The translations under genes were made by a program, and so were the position numbers. From Porphyromonadaceae bacterium (GTDB taxonomy: Bacteria; Bacteroidota; Bacteroidia; Bacteroidales; Paludibacteraceae): a stretch of DNA of 6,138 nucleotides. Position 1 is the first letter of the stretch. Every line of letters begins with the position of its first letter. The notes under the pieces were generated by a model, which was not told the origin of the DNA, made no database searches, and saw only the letters and a program-made list of their open reading frames with translations. Positions 6,086 through 6,138 of the stretch are shown in pieces. The stretch is taken from positions 1-6,138 of the forward strand of contig CAJPPQ010000071.1 of assembly GCA_905372605.1 (NCBI GenBank), written 5' to 3'.

Positions 6086-6138
6086 ATATTGTCAAATAGA
6101 TAAATCTCTCCAATAATTCCTTATATACTATAGAGTTA

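Overview
The window looks like ordinary chromosomal DNA from a member of the Bacteroidetes, most likely of the order Bacteroidales. Three things point there. Promoter-like sites resemble the Bacteroidetes housekeeping consensus (TTTG / TAnnTTTG) rather than TTGACA/TATAAT. Start codons lack a Shine-Dalgarno sequence. The proteins have Bacteroidetes character: a long topoisomerase IV A subunit with acidic ends, and an ECF sigma factor followed by a tiny protein with a PS-x-x-TL pattern. The DNA is AT-rich with many ATA isoleucine codons. I cannot name the genus.

Layout from left to right. Positions 1-685 (minus strand) hold the N-terminal 228 residues of a tetratricopeptide-repeat protein whose 3' end lies outside the window. 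A 152-bp divergent intergenic region carries a promoter-like element for each direction. On the plus strand follow an isochorismatase-family cysteine hydrolase (838-1377), an exported protein with two tandem Ig-like repeats (1486-2154), an ECF-type sigma factor (2252-2836) and a 53-residue gene (2932-3093). A strong hairpin terminator at 3120-3155 closes this block. A well-formed promoter at 3180-3208 then drives a complete 910-residue DNA topoisomerase IV subunit A gene (parC, 3247-5979). Another hairpin terminator lies at 6058-6085, and nothing codes after it.

How the genes relate. The sigma factor and the 53-residue gene lie before a common terminator and probably form one transcription unit. 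The exported Ig-like gene upstream may belong to the same stretch of transcription, but each gene has a plausible promoter of its own. parC appears to be transcribed alone. The hydrolase and the TPR gene are divergent neighbours with no obvious functional link.

I found no mobile element, CRISPR array, tRNA, rRNA or recognisable riboswitch. The least explained items are the 53-residue gene beside an ECF sigma factor that has no visible anti-sigma partner, and the small exported two-repeat protein just upstream. I see no clear novel multi-gene system.
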